Positions 63,982-64,000 of a stretch of 64,000 nucleotides of DNA are shown here, piece by piece. Where the stretch lies: positions 186,001-250,000 of the forward strand of contig CAWCSF010000005.1 of the NCBI GenBank assembly GCA_963798195.1. Direction: 5' to 3'. Each line of letters begins with the position of its first letter. Position 1 is the stretch's first letter. The translations under genes and the position numbers were made by a program. Source of the stretch: CAVSRC01 sp963798195. Its GTDB lineage: Bacteria > Pseudomonadota > Alphaproteobacteria > Rhizobiales > Kaistiaceae. The notes beneath the pieces are model-generated. The model was not told the DNA's origin, did no database searches, and saw nothing but the letters and a program-made list of their open reading frames with translations.

Positions 63982-64000
63982 TTATCGCATCGTTGCAGCG

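Overview
The window is high-GC chromosomal DNA of an alphaproteobacterium, most likely of the order Hyphomicrobiales (Rhizobiales). This rests on gene content: an invasion-associated-locus-B (IalB) family protein, PhaR with phaAB, the metX-metW pair divergent from hisC-tyrC, a DUF2125 protein beside a ChaC-type cyclotransferase, a PlsC-YdcF pair, and an alphaproteobacterial SOS box (GTTC-N7-GTTC). Genus cannot be decided from the sequence. Nearly all of the window is coding, and most long open frames opposite real genes are GC-driven shadows.

Layout. 1-2.1 kb: a partial CobW/COG0523 GTPase and a D-Ala-D-Ala carboxypeptidase. 2.3-9.2 kb: a urease cluster ureD-A-J-B-C-E-F-G with two genes on the opposite strand (a small secreted protein between ureB and ureC, a HAD phosphatase between ureC and ureE). 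As read, ureC carries a one-base frameshift. 9.3-16.2 kb: a frameshifted M20 amidohydrolase and three ABC exporter half-transporters, the last two forming a heterodimer with one degenerate ATP site. 16.2-22.1 kb: a ribose-type sugar ABC transporter, a divergent LacI regulator and an NAD-dependent epimerase-like enzyme. 22.1-33.1 kb: a seven-gene minus-strand operon (oligopeptide-type solute-binding protein, sulfatase, two permeases, fused ATPase, two enolase-superfamily sugar-acid dehydratases) with a divergent FadR/GntR regulator, which reads as uptake and breakdown of a sulfated sugar-acid compound. 33.2-45.9 kb: the accessory part, with four paralogous ATP-grasp proteins in two tandem pairs (plus strand at 33-35 kb, minus strand at 42-44 kb). 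Between the pairs lie an IalB protein, a large autotransporter broken by four frameshifts, a small possible acyltransferase and a lipoprotein hydrolase; a CXXCH-containing exported protein follows. 46-64 kb: mostly housekeeping genes: tRNA-Leu(CAA), YqaA, DsbB, PHB synthesis (phaR/phaAB), a NYN-domain protein, a haloacid-dehalogenase-like hydrolase, a frameshifted cupin, gloB, a methyltransferase, an FAH-family hydratase, metW/metX, hisC/tyrC, DUF2125, ChaC, a small protein with an SOS box at its start, plsC and a YdcF-like protein.

The least explained material is the ATP-grasp/autotransporter locus and the LexA-type-controlled small gene at 62.0-62.4 kb. Seven single-base indels in four genes (ureC, M20, autotransporter, cupin) are either real decay or sequence error. 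The excess of one-base insertions in otherwise perfectly conserved genes makes error a serious possibility that must be excluded before any loss of function is claimed.
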